This document shows positions 1 to 5,546 of a stretch of 5,546 nt of DNA, piece by piece (within the stretch, counting starts at the first letter, position 1; each line of letters opens with the position of its first letter). A program made the translations under genes and the position numbers. Origin of the DNA: Phycisphaerae bacterium (GTDB lineage: Bacteria; Planctomycetota; Phycisphaerae; Sedimentisphaerales; Anaerobacaceae); assembly GCA_030630315.1 (NCBI GenBank), contig DAOVNI010000124.1:1-5546 (forward strand), read 5' to 3'. Below the pieces are notes generated by a model. The model was not told the origin of the DNA, did no database searches, and was given only the letters and a program-made list of their open reading frames with translations.

Positions 1-240
1 CAAAAATATGGCCTTGTTTTTGTTGACCCGCCGTATTCGGCCACAAGGGATGTTCAGGCCGGTTCGCCTCTGGGTGGATTGCTTACTTTACTAAGCGAAC
101 AGGTGGCCACCGACGGAATTGTCGTGGTCAGGACTCACAAACGCACAGAACTGTTAGAACAATATGGCCGCTTCCAAATAATAGACCGGCGCCAGTGGGG
201 GACTATGGCCGTAACTATATTGCAGCAGGCAAGCAGATGA
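1..240 (+). CDS. rsmD: RsmD-type 16S rRNA (guanine-N2) methyltransferase, C-terminal part
   Basis: Frame 1 is open from the first base to a TGA at 238-240 and gives the last 79 residues; the N-terminal half, including the SAM-binding glycine loop, lies outside the window. The fragment holds the DPPY catalytic motif (VFVDPPY, residues 6-12), typical of N2-guanine and N6-adenine methyltransferases. It ends with a strand-rich tail (VVVRTHKRTEL, then RRQWGTMAVTIL) that matches the end of the RsmD/YhhF family, where a Tyr/Trp-Gly-x-Thr motif precedes the last strand. RsmD methylates G966 of 16S rRNA (E. coli numbering) during 30S assembly, using S-adenosylmethionine, in the cytoplasm. Its stop overlaps the next gene's start as ATGA, so the two are probably translationally coupled. 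Another DPPY-type RNA or DNA methyltransferase is possible, but the tail favours RsmD. Confidence 0.82.
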   Translation, partial: QKYGLVFVDPPYSATRDVQAGSPLGGLLTLLSEQVATDGIVVVRTHKRTELLEQYGRFQIIDRRQWGTMAVTILQQASR

Positions 241-1466
241 CAAACAAACAGGCAGCTATAAAAATAATTAAACGATTAGGCCGCAATGGTTTCCAGGCAT
301 TGTTGGCCGGCGGCTGTGTGCGCGATATGCTGTTGGGCAGGCGCGCCCACGATTTCGACGTCGCTACGGATGCTGCACCCGCAGACGTTATAAAGATATT
401 CAAACGCACGTTAAAGGTCGGAGCTAAATTTGGCGTAGTGATTGTTTTGCTCGAAGATAAGCAGGTTGAAGTTGCCACGTTCAGAACCGAAGCCGGTTAT
501 ATTGACGGCAGACACCCGGGGCGAGTCAAATTCGCCGGCGCCGCTGAAGATGCCGGCCGAAGAGATTTTACCATCAACGGAATGTTTTACGACCCTCTAA
601 GAAGGCAGGTAATCGATTATGTCGATGGACAAGCAGACCTCAAAAAGCAGATAGTGCGAACCATCGGTAAGCCCGAAGAGCGGTTTGGCGAAGATTACCT
701 GCGAATGCTGCGGGCGGTGCGATTTTCCACTCAGCTTGGCTTTGCGATTGAGCCGGGGACCTGGTCGGCTATTCGCAGCAACGCAAAAAATATAACCAGA
801 ATAAGCGGTGAACGCATAGCAGTCGAATTGGAAGGCATCCTCGTGGACCCGAACCGCTCTGCCGGGGCCGTGATGTTGATTAAAAGCGGATTGGCTGAAG
901 CGATTTTTTCCGGCTTTGCCGACAGAGAAGCCAAATTTGCAATCAAAGTACTATACGAATTGCGAACAAAAGTTGATTTTGCTCTGGCATTGGCCGGACT
1001 TTTCTCCGGCTGCCCGGAGGAGTTTACACGTGAGAAGTGCCAGATTCTCAAACTTAGCAGAAGTCAGAACAAGCATATAAAATTCTTAATGACCAACCGG
1101 GGCAAACTGCTCGATGACCGGATGTCTTTGGCTGAATTGAAAATGATTCTTGCTGAGCCGTATTTCCGGGACCTGTATGAGCTGCAGAGAGCGATTGAAA
1201 AGGCCAGGCCCGACGGCAGGGGAGGTATTGCTGCGTTAGGTAGATTACGGAAAAGAATAAAGGCGCTGGGTGACGTTGAGCTGCGGCCCAAACCACTGCT
1301 CAACGGCCATGACTTAATTCGATTAGGTGCCGTACCAGGCCCCGGATTAGGCCAGTTGGCCGAAGAGATGTACATCGCCCAATTAGAGGGAAAATTACAA
1401 ACACCACAACAGGCCCGGCAGTGGGCGAAAAAGTGGTTACAAAAGCACAGAATAATTGAAAAATAA
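237..1466 (+). CDS. CCA tRNA nucleotidyltransferase / poly(A) polymerase family protein (class II)
   Basis: A 409-residue cytoplasmic enzyme of the class II nucleotidyltransferase family, which adds CCA (or poly(A)) to RNA 3' ends. Visible motifs, in order: the nucleotide-binding loop GGCVRD (25-30); metal-binding carboxylates D39 and D41 in HDFDVAT; a probable third carboxylate E78 in VEVATFR; RRDFTING (108-115), which contacts the incoming base and sugar; and YLRMLRAVRF (154-163) of the neck region. The C-terminal PLLNGHDLIRLGAVPGPGLG (353-372) matches the conserved tail of this family. No HD phosphohydrolase motif is seen, so it resembles the short bacterial type and not E. coli Cca. The start at 237 was chosen because it forms an ATGA overlap with rsmD; the upstream in-frame ATG at 195 would add 14 residues that lack family character. 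No strong Shine-Dalgarno precedes either. CCA-adding and poly(A) activity cannot be told apart from this sequence alone. Confidence 0.88.
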   Translation: MTNKQAAIKIIKRLGRNGFQALLAGGCVRDMLLGRRAHDFDVATDAAPADVIKIFKRTLKVGAKFGVVIVLLEDKQVEVATFRTEAGYIDGRHPGRVKFAGAAEDAGRRDFTINGMFYDPLRRQVIDYVDGQADLKKQIVRTIGKPEERFGEDYLRMLRAVRFSTQLGFAIEPGTWSAIRSNAKNITRISGERIAVELEGILVDPNRSAGAVMLIKSGLAEAIFSGFADREAKFAIKVLYELRTKVDFALALAGLFSGCPEEFTREKCQILKLSRSQNKHIKFLMTNRGKLLDDRMSLAELKMILAEPYFRDLYELQRAIEKARPDGRGGIAALGRLRKRIKALGDVELRPKPLLNGHDLIRLGAVPGPGLGQLAEEMYIAQLEGKLQTPQQARQWAKKWLQKHRIIEK

Positions 1467-2627
1467 ATGCAGCCTTTCACTCTTTTAATCAAGCCGTCCG
1501 GTTCAGATTGCAATATTGATTGCAAATACTGTTTTTACAAGGCCAGAGCGCCCGAGTTTGGGCGGGGCAAACAGCGAATGAGCGATGAAGTGCTTGAGAA
1601 ACTTGTTAAAGACTATATGCGGCTGGGTTTTCCGGTCTCCGGCTTCGCCTGGCAGGGGGGTGAGCCAACGTTGATGGGTGTCGATTTTTTTAGAATGGCG
1701 GTGCAATTGCAAAAAAAACACGGTACCCCCGGCCAGCAGGTAAGCAATACCCTGCAGACCAACGGAGTCTTACTTGACGACAAGTGGTGCCGGTTTTTCC
1801 ACGAAAACAAGTTTCTGCTCGGCATTAGTATCGATGGCCCAAAAGAATTTCACGATTACTACCGCGTGGACCATTCCGGCGCCGGCACCTTTGATAAGGT
1901 GATGAGAGGTATTCAAACTTGCAAAGAATATAAGGTTGAATTCAGTGCCCTCGTCCTGCTGAACAACAAAAATGTTGAGCATCCGGGCCAGTTATTTGAT
2001 TTTCTTATTGAAAATGATATGACGTACTTGCAGTTCATCCCCTGTGTCGAGCTTGACCCTGCAACAGGCGAGATAGTGGATTTTTCAATTACGCCGCAGC
2101 AGTACGGCGAATTCTTGTGCAGGATATTTGACCGCTGGTACGACTACGGCCTGGAAAAGCTGAACATTCGTGACTTTGATTCGATAGTAACCTTTTACGT
2201 TCTGGGCAAACACACGATTTGTGCATACAGTAAACAGTGCGCCGGTTTTTTAGTCGTCGAGCACGCCGGCGATGCCTTTTGCTGCGAGTTTTTTGTAGAG
2301 CCGAAGTGGCGCCTGGGCAGCATCTTAGAAACACCGATGGAAAAACTCGTCGCTGGCAGTAAAAAGCGGGCCTTTGCCCGGGCCAAACAAAATCTTAGCA
2401 ACAAATGCCTGCTCTGCAAATATCTTGATATCTGCCGCGGCGGCTGTATGAAGGATAGAGTTCGCTGGAATGACACCAGTGGGAGCCGAGAAAGCTATTT
2501 CTGCGAAAGCTATAAGCAGTTCTTCGACTACACATTGCCGAGGTTTACTCAAATAGCAGCCGCCATTAACGCCGGTTCGGCTGCCAGACACACCCGTTCG
2601 GCTGATAGAGTCAGGCTGCATATTTAG
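1467..2627 (+). CDS. Anaerobic sulfatase-maturating enzyme (radical SAM/SPASM, anSME)
   Basis: A 386-residue radical SAM enzyme that oxidises the active-site Cys (or Ser) of sulfatases to C-alpha-formylglycine without oxygen. The N-terminus has the SAM [4Fe-4S] motif C15-x3-C19-x2-C22 followed by Y24, then WQGGEPTL (62-69), which includes the SAM-contacting GGEP, and QTNG (97-100). The C-terminal SPASM domain supplies two auxiliary [4Fe-4S] clusters: C252, C258, C273, C314, C317, C323, C327 and C346. From memory, these sit at a near-constant offset of -3 from the ligands of the Clostridium perfringens enzyme (C255, C261, C276, C317, C320, C326, C330, C348). EHAGDAF followed by RLGSI is also typical of the family. 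An oddity is E274, where that enzyme has the proposed catalytic base D277. The ATG directly follows the TAA of the upstream gene with no clear Shine-Dalgarno, so reinitiation is likely. Two Cys-type sulfatase genes downstream are the obvious substrates. Confidence 0.93.
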   Translation: MQPFTLLIKPSGSDCNIDCKYCFYKARAPEFGRGKQRMSDEVLEKLVKDYMRLGFPVSGFAWQGGEPTLMGVDFFRMAVQLQKKHGTPGQQVSNTLQTNGVLLDDKWCRFFHENKFLLGISIDGPKEFHDYYRVDHSGAGTFDKVMRGIQTCKEYKVEFSALVLLNNKNVEHPGQLFDFLIENDMTYLQFIPCVELDPATGEIVDFSITPQQYGEFLCRIFDRWYDYGLEKLNIRDFDSIVTFYVLGKHTICAYSKQCAGFLVVEHAGDAFCCEFFVEPKWRLGSILETPMEKLVAGSKKRAFARAKQNLSNKCLLCKYLDICRGGCMKDRVRWNDTSGSRESYFCESYKQFFDYTLPRFTQIAAAINAGSAARHTRSADRVRLHI

Positions 2628-2646
2628 GAGCAGACGCAAAAAGCCG

Positions 2647-2714
2647 CCCCACAGAATGATTAAAAAATAATGATAACATAAAGCTCTTTATGGTACGTTT
2701 TCAGTGGTGTGGGG
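2647..2714. repeat. Widely spaced 7-bp inverted repeat CCCCACA / TGTGGGG
   Basis: CCCCACA at 2647-2653 is the exact reverse complement of TGTGGGG at 2708-2714; the 54 bases between them are mostly A/T. It could be the base of a long weak stem, a binding site pair, the ends of a tiny degenerate element, or chance. No target-site duplication is seen at its edges. Confidence 0.25.
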
Positions 2715-2772
2715 AAATGAAATTCCTATCTTTTTTAATATCAAAAGGATATGATAAGTAGCAGTATTAAAT

Positions 2773-2777
2773 AAGGA
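2773..2777 (+). promoter_or_regulatory. Ribosome binding site of the first sulfatase gene
   Basis: AAGGA ends 9 bases before the ATG at 2787. It is a good Shine-Dalgarno match and supports this start, which also places the Tat motif close to the N-terminus. Confidence 0.7.
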
Positions 2778-2786
2778 ACTTTCGAA

Positions 2787-4322
2787 ATGAATGCAAACTT
2801 AAATCGGCGTGATTTTCTAAAGGCCGCGGGCTTAGGGGCGGCGTCTCTGGTGCTGCCGAGCTGCGCCGGGGTTTGGCGGTCACCTGCGGGTCGTGCAGCC
2901 GACGAGAAACCGAACATAATCTTCATTATGGCCGATGATATGGGTTACGGTGACCTGGGATGTTACAACAGGGATTCGAAGATTCCCACGCCGAATATGG
3001 ACCGGCTGGCAAAGGAAGGTATTCGCTTCACAGATGCTCATTCGCCGTCTGCGGTCTGCACACCCACACGCTATGGAGTCCTAACAGGCCGATATTGCTG
3101 GCGAACACGCTTGAAAAGAGGAGTTCTCAATGGATACTCGCCGAGCTTAATAGATACCAGGCGGATGACAGTTGCATCGCTCTTGAAGCAGTATGGGTAT
3201 GCCACGGCGTGTATTGGCAAGTGGCACCTTGGCCTGGGTAGTGACAAGAGAACAGATTTTAGCAAACCGCTTGCTCCCGGACCCAATGCACTTGGCTTTG
3301 ATTATTTCTATGGTATATCCGCTTCTTTGGATATGCCGCCTTACTGCTACATCGAAAACGACCGGGTTGTGAAGGAACCGACCTTGACGGTCGAAGCCGG
3401 CGAAGCCAGCAAGGACGGATGGTGGCGAAAAGGCCCCATTGCGCCCGGTTTCAAGCATGTGGACGTTATGCCGACCTTAACAGAAAAGGCGGTCGCATAC
3501 ATTGACAAACATGCCAAGAGCTCGCGAAATTCACCATTTTTTATGTATTTCGCATTGCCGGCACCTCACTGTCCTATTGCACCGGCAGATTTTGTCAAGG
3601 GGCGCAGTCAGGCTGGAGGCTATGGTGACTATGTAGTGGAAGTGGACTGGGCCGTTGGAGAGGTCATGAAAGCGCTGGAGCAGAATGGCTTTGCCGAGAA
3701 TACGCTGATTATGGTAACCAGTGACAACGGCTCGCCGGGTAGGACTAAGATTAAGCGAGCGCCATATTCGATTATCGAGGTATATGGTCACTATCCAAGT
3801 GGTGATTTGCGCGGCATCAAGGCGGATATCTGGGATGGGGGCCATCGCGAGCCATTCGTCGCCCGTTGGCCGGCCAGGATTCGGGCCGGAAGTACCAGCG
3901 ACGAGCTCATCTGTCTTACAGACCTATTGGCGACCTGCGCAGCAGTTGTTGGGGCGAAGCTGCCCCCACTCTTGTCTTCGACAAGAAGACGTGGGGGTGA
4001 GGATAGTTACAGTATATTGCCGGCTTTGCTGGGCAAGAAGATGGATAAGCCGATTCGCGAAGCGGTTGTGCATCATTCCGGCTCAGGAATGTTCGCCGTT
4101 CGACAGGGAAAGTGGAAGTTGATCCTTGGCCGTGGTTCCGGTGGTTTTACCAAGCCAAGCCGTGTGAAGCCCAAGCCGGGTGAACCTCGAGGCCAGCTAT
4201 ACGACCTGCACAAAGATCCGGCGGAGACAAATAACGTATGGGCCGAACATCCAGGAATCGTGCAGCGTCTGACTAACTTGCTCGAAAAGTATAGGAAACA
4301 AGGCCACAGCCGACTGAACTGA
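2787..4322 (+). CDS. Exported Tat/lipobox sulfatase, arylsulfatase family, Cys-type
   Basis: A complete 511-residue sulfatase of the alkaline-phosphatase superfamily, predicted to hydrolyse sulfate esters outside the cytoplasm; the substrate cannot be read from the sequence. The N-terminus has a Tat motif NRRDFLKAAG (6-15), a hydrophobic run and LVLPSC (21-26), with C26 a candidate lipidation site. The catalytic domain starts with PNIIFIMADDMGYGD (42-56), where D50 and D51 are metal ligands. C91-T-P-T-R95 is the CxPxR signature whose Cys becomes formylglycine. GKWHLG (144-149) supplies K145 and H147, APH gives H261, TSDNG gives D313 and N314, and LRGIKADIWDGGHREPF supplies K345. The end LYDLHKDPAETNNV (471-484) is the normal family C-terminus, and the length is typical. 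Residues 393-404 are an unusual Pro/Arg/Gly insert encoded by a palindrome. The maturase gene upstream and a second sulfatase 54 bases downstream fit a sulfatase locus. Confidence 0.94.
   Translation: MNANLNRRDFLKAAGLGAASLVLPSCAGVWRSPAGRAADEKPNIIFIMADDMGYGDLGCYNRDSKIPTPNMDRLAKEGIRFTDAHSPSAVCTPTRYGVLTGRYCWRTRLKRGVLNGYSPSLIDTRRMTVASLLKQYGYATACIGKWHLGLGSDKRTDFSKPLAPGPNALGFDYFYGISASLDMPPYCYIENDRVVKEPTLTVEAGEASKDGWWRKGPIAPGFKHVDVMPTLTEKAVAYIDKHAKSSRNSPFFMYFALPAPHCPIAPADFVKGRSQAGGYGDYVVEVDWAVGEVMKALEQNGFAENTLIMVTSDNGSPGRTKIKRAPYSIIEVYGHYPSGDLRGIKADIWDGGHREPFVARWPARIRAGSTSDELICLTDLLATCAAVVGAKLPPLLSSTRRRGGEDSYSILPALLGKKMDKPIREAVVHHSGSGMFAVRQGKWKLILGRGSGGFTKPSRVKPKPGEPRGQLYDLHKDPAETNNVWAEHPGIVQRLTNLLEKYRKQGHSRLN
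3963..3997. repeat. 35-bp near-perfect palindrome inside the sulfatase coding sequence
   Basis: The left arm CCCCCAC-TCTTGTC (3963-3976), loop TTC (3977-3979) and right arm GACAAGA (3980-3986) - AGAC - GTGGGGG (3991-3997) pair over 14 bp, with only a 4-base AGAC bulge (3987-3990) on one side. An alternative stem GTCTTC (3974-3979) / GAAGAC (3985-3990) overlaps it. The palindrome is read in frame as about 12 residues, PPLLSSTRRRGG, between KLP and EDS, where sulfatases of this family usually have only a few residues. That suggests a small mobile or repetitive palindromic element inserted in frame without breaking the gene. It is not a terminator: it sits mid-gene with no T run after it. Confidence 0.7.
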
Positions 4323-4361
4323 AGGCTATTCGAAAATAATTGAAAGAAACTCTGAAATCAG

Positions 4362-4367
4362 AAGGAG
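4362..4367 (+). promoter_or_regulatory. Ribosome binding site of the second sulfatase gene
   Basis: AAGGAG ends 9 bases before the ATG at 4377. It is the strongest Shine-Dalgarno match in the window and fixes the start of the 3'-truncated gene. The 54-bp gap after the first sulfatase contains no clear terminator, so the two sulfatase genes are probably co-transcribed. Confidence 0.78.
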
Positions 4368-4376
4368 AAGACGGAT

Positions 4377-5546
4377 ATGACTGCATACACTTACTCACGT
4401 CGCGGTTTTCTAAAAGCCATGGGTCTCGGGGCAGCGTCTCTGGTTCTGCCGGGATGTGCAGGCGCTTCCGAGGGATTTTTTGGGAAGAAAGCTGCAGGCA
4501 AGCCCAACATCATATTGATTATGGCTGACGATATGGGCTATTCGGACATAGGCTGCTATGGCGGGGAAATCAGCACGCCGAGCTTAGACAGGCTCGCTGC
4601 GGGCGGCCTGCGCTTCACACAGTTTTACAACACCGCCCGCTGCTGTCCGACGCGGGCAAGCCTGATGACGGGTCTCTATCCGCACCAGGCGGGCGTGGGG
4701 CACATGATGTCCGACCGCGGTCTTGACGGTTATCGCGGCGACCTCAATAACCGCTGCGTTACAATTGCCGAGGTGCTCAAGCAGGCCGGTTACGCAACCT
4801 ATATGTCCGGCAAGTGGCACGTGACCAAGCACCGGGGGCCGGATGGTCCGAAGTACAACTGGCCGCGTCAGCGCGGCTTCGACCGCTTTTACGGAACCAT
4901 TCACGGCGCCGGCAGTTTCTACGACCCGTGTTCCCTGACTCGCGACAATACGCAAATACCGCCTGATAGCGATGACTTTTATTACACCAATGCCATCAGC
5001 GACAACGCTGTCAAATTCATTCGCGAGCACAATTCGGATAATCCGTTCTTTATGTATGTCGCCTACACAGCGCCCCACTGGCCGATGCATGCACTGCCGG
5101 AGGACATTGCCAAGTACAAAGGCCGATACGCCCGGGGCTGGGACGCACTGCGGGCTGAACGACACAGGCGCATGATCGAGATGGGAATTGTCCAGAGCAA
5201 ATGGAAGCTTACAGAGCGTGATTCGCGAGTTCCGCCGTGGGAGCAGGCCGAGAACAAACAGTGGCACCAGCGCCGTATGGAAGTATATGCGGCGATGGTC
5301 GATTGTTTGGATCAGGGCATCGGACGTATCGTCTCGGAATTAAGGAAAGCGGACGACTTCGAGAACACACTGATTTTCTTCCTGGCCGACAACGGCGGCT
5401 GCGCCGAAGAGTACGGTAGTCGCGGCCCAATCAAGCCGGACCCGTCGAAAGAAATACCATTGAAGCCGATGGACAAGAACGCCCTGCAGCGAGATATGCA
5501 GCCTAAGGTCACGCGTGACGGTCGCCCGGTGCGTACCGGTAAGGGC
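4377..5546 (+). CDS. Exported Tat/lipobox sulfatase, arylsulfatase family, Cys-type (3' end cut by window)
   Basis: The frame from 4377 stays open for 390 codons to the last base, so the C-terminal part lies beyond the window. SRRGFLKAMG (7-16), a hydrophobic stretch and LVLPGC (22-27) form a Tat signal with a lipobox at C27. Sulfatase motifs follow: PNIILIMADDMGYSD (43-57; metal ligands D51, D52); C89-C-P-T-R93, in which C89 is the formylglycine position; SGKWH (144-148; K146, H148); TAPHWP (231-236; H234); and LADNGG (336-341; D338, N339). The region around HMMSDRGLDGYRGDLNNRC (109-127) and the long segment between H234 and D338 differ from the preceding sulfatase. This is therefore a separate subgroup of the arylsulfatase family and not a recent copy. 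It would hydrolyse sulfate esters at the cell envelope after maturation by the upstream anSME. The missing part should carry the remaining active-site Lys and the C-terminal subdomain. Confidence 0.92.
   Translation, partial: MTAYTYSRRGFLKAMGLGAASLVLPGCAGASEGFFGKKAAGKPNIILIMADDMGYSDIGCYGGEISTPSLDRLAAGGLRFTQFYNTARCCPTRASLMTGLYPHQAGVGHMMSDRGLDGYRGDLNNRCVTIAEVLKQAGYATYMSGKWHVTKHRGPDGPKYNWPRQRGFDRFYGTIHGAGSFYDPCSLTRDNTQIPPDSDDFYYTNAISDNAVKFIREHNSDNPFFMYVAYTAPHWPMHALPEDIAKYKGRYARGWDALRAERHRRMIEMGIVQSKWKLTERDSRVPPWEQAENKQWHQRRMEVYAAMVDCLDQGIGRIVSELRKADDFENTLIFFLADNGGCAEEYGSRGPIKPDPSKEIPLKPMDKNALQRDMQPKVTRDGRPVRTGKG

Larger units (their letters stand above)
2628..2786 (+). promoter_or_regulatory. 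AT-rich intergenic region, probable promoter of the sulfatase genes
   Basis: This 159-bp gap is the only sizeable non-coding stretch in the window and is clearly richer in A+T than the genes on either side. A -10-like hexamer TATGAT lies at 2750-2755 (5 of 6 to TATAAT), which would leave a leader of roughly 25 bases. No convincing -35 box lies 16-18 bases upstream of it, so an activator or a different sigma factor would be needed if it is used. No GC-rich hairpin followed by a T run is visible after the maturase stop, so read-through from the upstream genes cannot be excluded. No small ORF, tRNA or riboswitch was recognised here. Confidence 0.35.

Noticed and set aside
195..236. Extending the CCA-type gene to the upstream ATG at 195
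   Set aside because: The 14 extra residues lack family character and lie wholly within the conserved end of rsmD; the ATG at 237 gives the common 4-base ATGA overlap. The run GGGGG before 195 codes for the conserved WGT of RsmD.
1711..1718. Run of eight A within the maturase gene as a possible programmed slippage or frameshift site
   Set aside because: The frame is intact through the run, all downstream cluster cysteines are in frame, and no stimulatory structure or alternative product is apparent.
2575..2604. 9-bp direct repeat GTTCGGCTG (2575-2583 and 2596-2604) at the end of the maturase gene
   Set aside because: The units are 21 bases apart and only about 14 of 21 positions match overall. 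It adds a short, poorly conserved tail to the protein and gives no sign of a functional repeat array.
3963..3997. Reading the strong hairpin as an intrinsic terminator
   Set aside because: It lies inside an intact coding sequence with another 110 conserved codons after it and no following T run.
4340..4528. A 62-codon plus-strand frame starting with TTG/ATT-like codons before the second sulfatase
   Set aside because: It overlaps the sulfatase start in another frame, lacks a ribosome binding site, and its translation has no family likeness. The AAGGAG site serves the ATG at 4377.
4584..5267. A 227-codon open frame on the minus strand, opposite the second sulfatase
   Set aside because: The sense strand codes for a sulfatase with all expected motifs. 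The antisense translation is Val/Arg/Ala-rich with no recognisable domain, as expected for a shadow of a G/C-ending-codon gene.
1..5546. CRISPR array, tRNA/rRNA genes, transposase or phage genes
   Set aside because: No spaced direct-repeat array, cloverleaf or integrase/transposase motif was seen. The window is filled by five same-strand protein genes with short gaps.

Overview
The window reads as a 5.5 kb piece of a chromosome from an anaerobic, polysaccharide-degrading bacterium. The best guess is the PVC group, and within it an anaerobic planctomycete of the Phycisphaerae type. Three things point there. There are tandem arylsulfatase-family enzymes with Tat signals of the RRDFLKAAGLGAASL type that run into an LPSC/LPGC lipobox. 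The sulfatases have Cys-type active sites and sit beside an oxygen-sensitive radical-SAM sulfatase maturase. G+C is moderate, judged by eye near 50%. The phylum is an inference; no rRNA or other phylogenetic marker is present.

Layout, all on the + strand: (1) 1-240, the C-terminal end of an RsmD-type 16S rRNA guanine-N2 methyltransferase, cut by the left edge. (2) 237-1466, a class II CCA-adding enzyme/poly(A) polymerase family protein that overlaps rsmD by an ATGA junction. (3) 1467-2627, an anaerobic sulfatase-maturating enzyme (anSME) whose ATG directly abuts the preceding TAA. (4) 2628-2786, an AT-rich intergenic stretch that probably holds a promoter. (5) 2787-4322, a complete Tat/lipobox sulfatase. 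(6) 4377-5546, a second sulfatase of a different subgroup, cut by the right edge after 390 codons with no stop.

The first three genes look like one transcription unit joining RNA modification/processing to sulfatase maturation. The last two form a sulfatase pair that probably continues past the window. Functionally, the anSME would convert the active-site Cys of both sulfatases (C91 in CTPTR, C89 in CCPTR) to formylglycine in the cytoplasm. The Tat pathway would then export the enzymes, and the lipobox Cys would anchor them to a membrane, where they remove sulfate esters from sulfated glycans or other substrates.

The gene content is recognisable and not a new system. The two points most worth a second look are a 35-bp near-perfect palindrome inserted in frame in the first sulfatase gene (3963-3997), and a Glu (E274) in the maturase where the structurally studied enzyme has its proposed catalytic Asp.
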